Made by a program: the position numbers and the translations under genes. Shown piece after piece: positions 62,716 through 64,000 of a DNA stretch of 64,000 nt. The first letter of the stretch is position 1, and each line of letters starts with the position of its first letter. Under the pieces are notes generated by a model, which had not been told where the DNA came from, searched no databases, and saw only the letters and a program-made list of their open reading frames with translations. Source of the DNA: JAJDAT01 sp964570665 (lineage in GTDB: Bacteria; Nitrospinota; Nitrospinia; Nitrospinales; JAJDAT01); the NCBI GenBank assembly GCA_964570665.1, contig CAZMZH010000015.1, positions 22,137 to 86,136 on the forward strand, written 5' to 3'.

Positions 62716-62971
62716 AGAAGACCTTGTCAATATTTGGCTTTTCATCGCTCAAGATAGTCCCAATAATGCCGACCAATTTTTAGATCGCCTAGAAAATAAG
62801 CTTTATGTTTTAGCCGACAACCCTTTAATGGGAATAAGTCGGGAAGAACTGGCGTCTAACCTGCGTAGTTTTCCGGTTGATAGTTATACGATTTTCTATA
62901 GTCCCATTGAGGATGGGGTTGAGATAATCCGTGTTCTCAATAGTTCGATGGATATTGAAAGTAATTTTTAA
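62684..62971 (+). CDS. parE: ParE/RelE-type toxin
   Basis: 95 residues. The pattern WKRPQAEEDLVNIWLFIAQD, RLENKLYVLADNPLMGISRE, LRSFPVDSYTIFYSPIEDGVEIIRVLNSSMD is ParE. Members of this superfamily poison gyrase or cleave mRNA. Its ATG is the end of a 14-A run and overlaps the antitoxin frame by 32 bp, a normal arrangement. Confidence 0.88.
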   Translation: MSAVWKRPQAEEDLVNIWLFIAQDSPNNADQFLDRLENKLYVLADNPLMGISREELASNLRSFPVDSYTIFYSPIEDGVEIIRVLNSSMDIESNF

Positions 62972-62979
62972 TAGTGGCG

Positions 62980-63065
62980 GCCGTACTTCGGGCAGGCTCA
63001 GCACAAGCTCATCAATGGCGATCGCTTCTGGATGACACGCAGTGGGGATGGGTTTAGATAACGTT
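62980..63065. repeat. Repeat spacer between the two toxin-antitoxin loci
   Basis: Contains CTTCGGGCAGGCTCAGCACA and GATGACACGCAGTGGGGATG, the latter a diverged copy of the block at about 62236. It lies between parE and the convergent higA gene. Confidence 0.5.
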
Positions 63066-63103
63066 AACTTTTGTTGAGCGAAAGTCATAATAGAAATTGA
63101 AAA

Positions 63104-63406
63104 TTACGATGATACTTGGATGGGTCGGATATTTTTTTCTACCGACGGCCAAACGTCTCTTTTGACAATTTTAATGTCGTAACGCGACTGCAGGTTCATC
63201 CAGAATTCAGGCGTTGTTTTAAAGTATTTCCCTAACCGTAAGGCGGTGTCTGCGCTGATCCCTCGTCTACCATGTACAATGTCGTTGATTCTGGCAATGG
63301 GGACGTCAATGTCGCGCGCTAATTTATTCTGACTGATTTCCAGAGGGCGCATAAATTCTTCTAAAAGAATTTCTCCTGGTTTTATTGGTTCGAGTTTCTT
63401 TCCCAT
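63104..63406 (-). CDS. higA: HigA-family antitoxin (XRE helix-turn-helix)
   Basis: 100 residues. PGEILLEEFMRPLEISQNKL and INDIVHGRRGISADTALRLG followed by FKTTPEFWMNLQSRYDI is the VapI/HigA pattern, an HTH protein that normally binds and represses the higBA promoter. The toxin gene should lie upstream; only its last codons are present, so this is an orphan antitoxin. Confidence 0.88.
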   Translation of the reverse strand: MGKKLEPIKPGEILLEEFMRPLEISQNKLARDIDVPIARINDIVHGRRGISADTALRLGKYFKTTPEFWMNLQSRYDIKIVKRDVWPSVEKNIRPIQVSS

Positions 63407-63423
63407 AATTTCACCATTTTGCT

Positions 63424-63477
63424 TTAATGATAATTTACGATTTCAACATCGTACCATGTTCCATTTTTAGGAATACT
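63424..63477 (-). pseudogene. 3' remnant of a higB toxin gene
   Basis: The minus strand reads SIPKNGTWYDVEIVNYH-stop, matching the C-terminal (D)xYDVEIVDYH ending of HigB toxins, 17 bp before higA. In this frame a TGA stands just upstream (63480-63478), and beyond it lies a fragment of a TIR gene, so the rest of higB has been lost. Confidence 0.65.
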
Positions 63478-63537
63478 TCAAGGGGAATACATAAAAAAGA
63501 ATTACTTAAGTTTAGATATTTTGCCACTTTAGAGTAA

Positions 63538-63600
63538 CTGAGCGGAAGGATCATGATTCTTACACGAATGCTTTTGAGCAGTTGCTTGAGGACCTGAAGG
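63538..63600 (+). pseudogene. 3' remnant of a pentapeptide/TIR gene
   Basis: Aligns with the end of the intact gene: AGCGGAAGGATCATGATTCT, then TTGAGCAGTTGCTTGAGGAC, corresponding to residues WKDHDSYTKAFERLLEDL. It is on the plus strand and is followed by the CCACAGA block and a third copy of the downstream repeat, as after the intact gene. Confidence 0.7.
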
Positions 63601-63627
63601 GGCCACAGAAAACACAGAATGAACACA

Positions 63628-63777
63628 GAAAAACCAGGGACAAATATAGGGCATGCTCCGGTGGAGCATAGATTCCTCAGAAGAGGATAGCGGCGGTCCA
63701 AGGACCGGCGAGATCTCTCCACCTTGGTCGAGATGACATTTTGGGGTTGGTCGGAATGACTGTTATGGGGGAGTGAG
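63628..63777. repeat. Diverged third copy of the 148-bp repeat
   Basis: Shares AGATTCCTCAGAAGAGGATA, CTCTCCACCTTGGTCGAGAT and GGGGTTGGTCGGAATGACT with the other two copies. The hairpin here is ATGCTCC-GGT-GGAGCAT (63653-63669), and the second hairpin has the short loop AA (GGTCC-AA-GGACC). Confidence 0.85.
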
Positions 63778-64000
63778 GCCCCTTCGACAAGCTCAGGGCA
63801 GGCTGCGAAAAACACAGAATGAACACAGAAAAGAGCAAAAATTACAGAAGAAAACCGAAGAGTAAAAGCTTCTACCGCAGAGAGCGCTGAGGACGCAAAG
63901 AAGGATGAAAGGTGGTAGCGCTTCGACAAACTCAATGTGACAATTATTTGCGGTAGTTGAGATTTGCTTTTACAAACGGTCTCCCAGTTAAGATATTTTA
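63778..64000. other. Repeat-rich window end without a gene
   Basis: Contains CCTTCGACAAGCTCAGGGCA, CACAGAATGAACACAGAAAA and a GCAGAGAGCGCTGAGGACGC block. A long frame on the minus strand (63435-63935) passes through these repeats and through the TIR and higB fragments; it is not a gene. Confidence 0.5.

Noticed and set aside
63435..63935. 166-codon minus-strand open frame
   Set aside because: Made of dispersed repeats, the TIR 3' remnant and the higB remnant in a wrong frame.

Overview
This window is a chromosomal segment of an AT-rich, respiring Gram-negative bacterium. The combination of a complete F1Fo-ATPase operon, a split b6-type cytochrome bc complex joined to an eight-haem cytochrome, a sulfite-dehydrogenase-like locus, exported c-type cytochromes and a PyrR-controlled pyr operon suggests a member of the Nitrospinota (Nitrospina-like). 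That assignment is inference from gene content; there is no rRNA or marker tree here. The sequence is draft: a 100-N gap at 52898-52997 is flanked by the same 55 bp on both sides, so it is an unmerged contig overlap.

Left part (1-31 kb) is mostly energy metabolism. It starts with a partial GT-C glycosyltransferase and an MBOAT acyltransferase, then a two-cluster ferredoxin and the atp operon (atpI-B-E-F-H-A-G-D-C) behind a clear sigma70-type promoter. A tandem-domain dihaem protein, a membrane-protein gene broken by one stop codon and a TMTC-like membrane protein follow. Next is the bc cluster: a 4-TM protein, a flavoprotein of the lipoamide dehydrogenase family that has lost its redox cysteines, Rieske protein, cytochrome b6 with a haem-c(i)-type cysteine, subunit IV, an octahaem cytochrome with a long coiled coil and acidic tail, and two small membrane proteins. 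After a spermidine-synthase-like pair and a chemotaxis receptor comes a sulfur locus: SorA-like molybdoenzyme, monohaem and trihaem cytochromes c, and a CoA-disulfide-reductase/rhodanese fusion.

Middle part (31-50 kb) is housekeeping: an MBL-fold protein, tRNA-Met, an inositol-phosphatase-family protein, a BFD-like 2Fe-2S protein, LarC, a GT-C-like protein, an M14-type peptidase overlapping endonuclease III, an FGE-fold protein, a CsgG/FlgT-like protein, and the operon pyrR-pyrB-pyrC-carA-(coiled-coil gene)-carB. The pyr leader shows a PyrR-binding loop followed by an intrinsic terminator, i.e. transcription attenuation.

Right part (50-64 kb) is accessory and rearranged. A 1.2-kb segment with a higher-GC unknown gene sits between 110-bp direct copies of the 3' end of the cobalamin adenosyltransferase gene. 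After a ferredoxin, a CbpA-type DnaJ, a TPR lipoprotein-like protein and a thioredoxin-fold protein comes a repeat-rich zone. It holds two unknown genes (one with a HEPN-like motif), a pentapeptide-repeat/TIR protein plus three broken relatives of it, a membrane-anchored solute-binding protein, a ParDE module with a palindromic operator, and an orphan HigA next to a higB remnant. A family of dispersed palindromic repeats, whose hairpin arms change in a compensatory way from copy to copy, runs through the intergenic regions from about 32.8 kb to the end.
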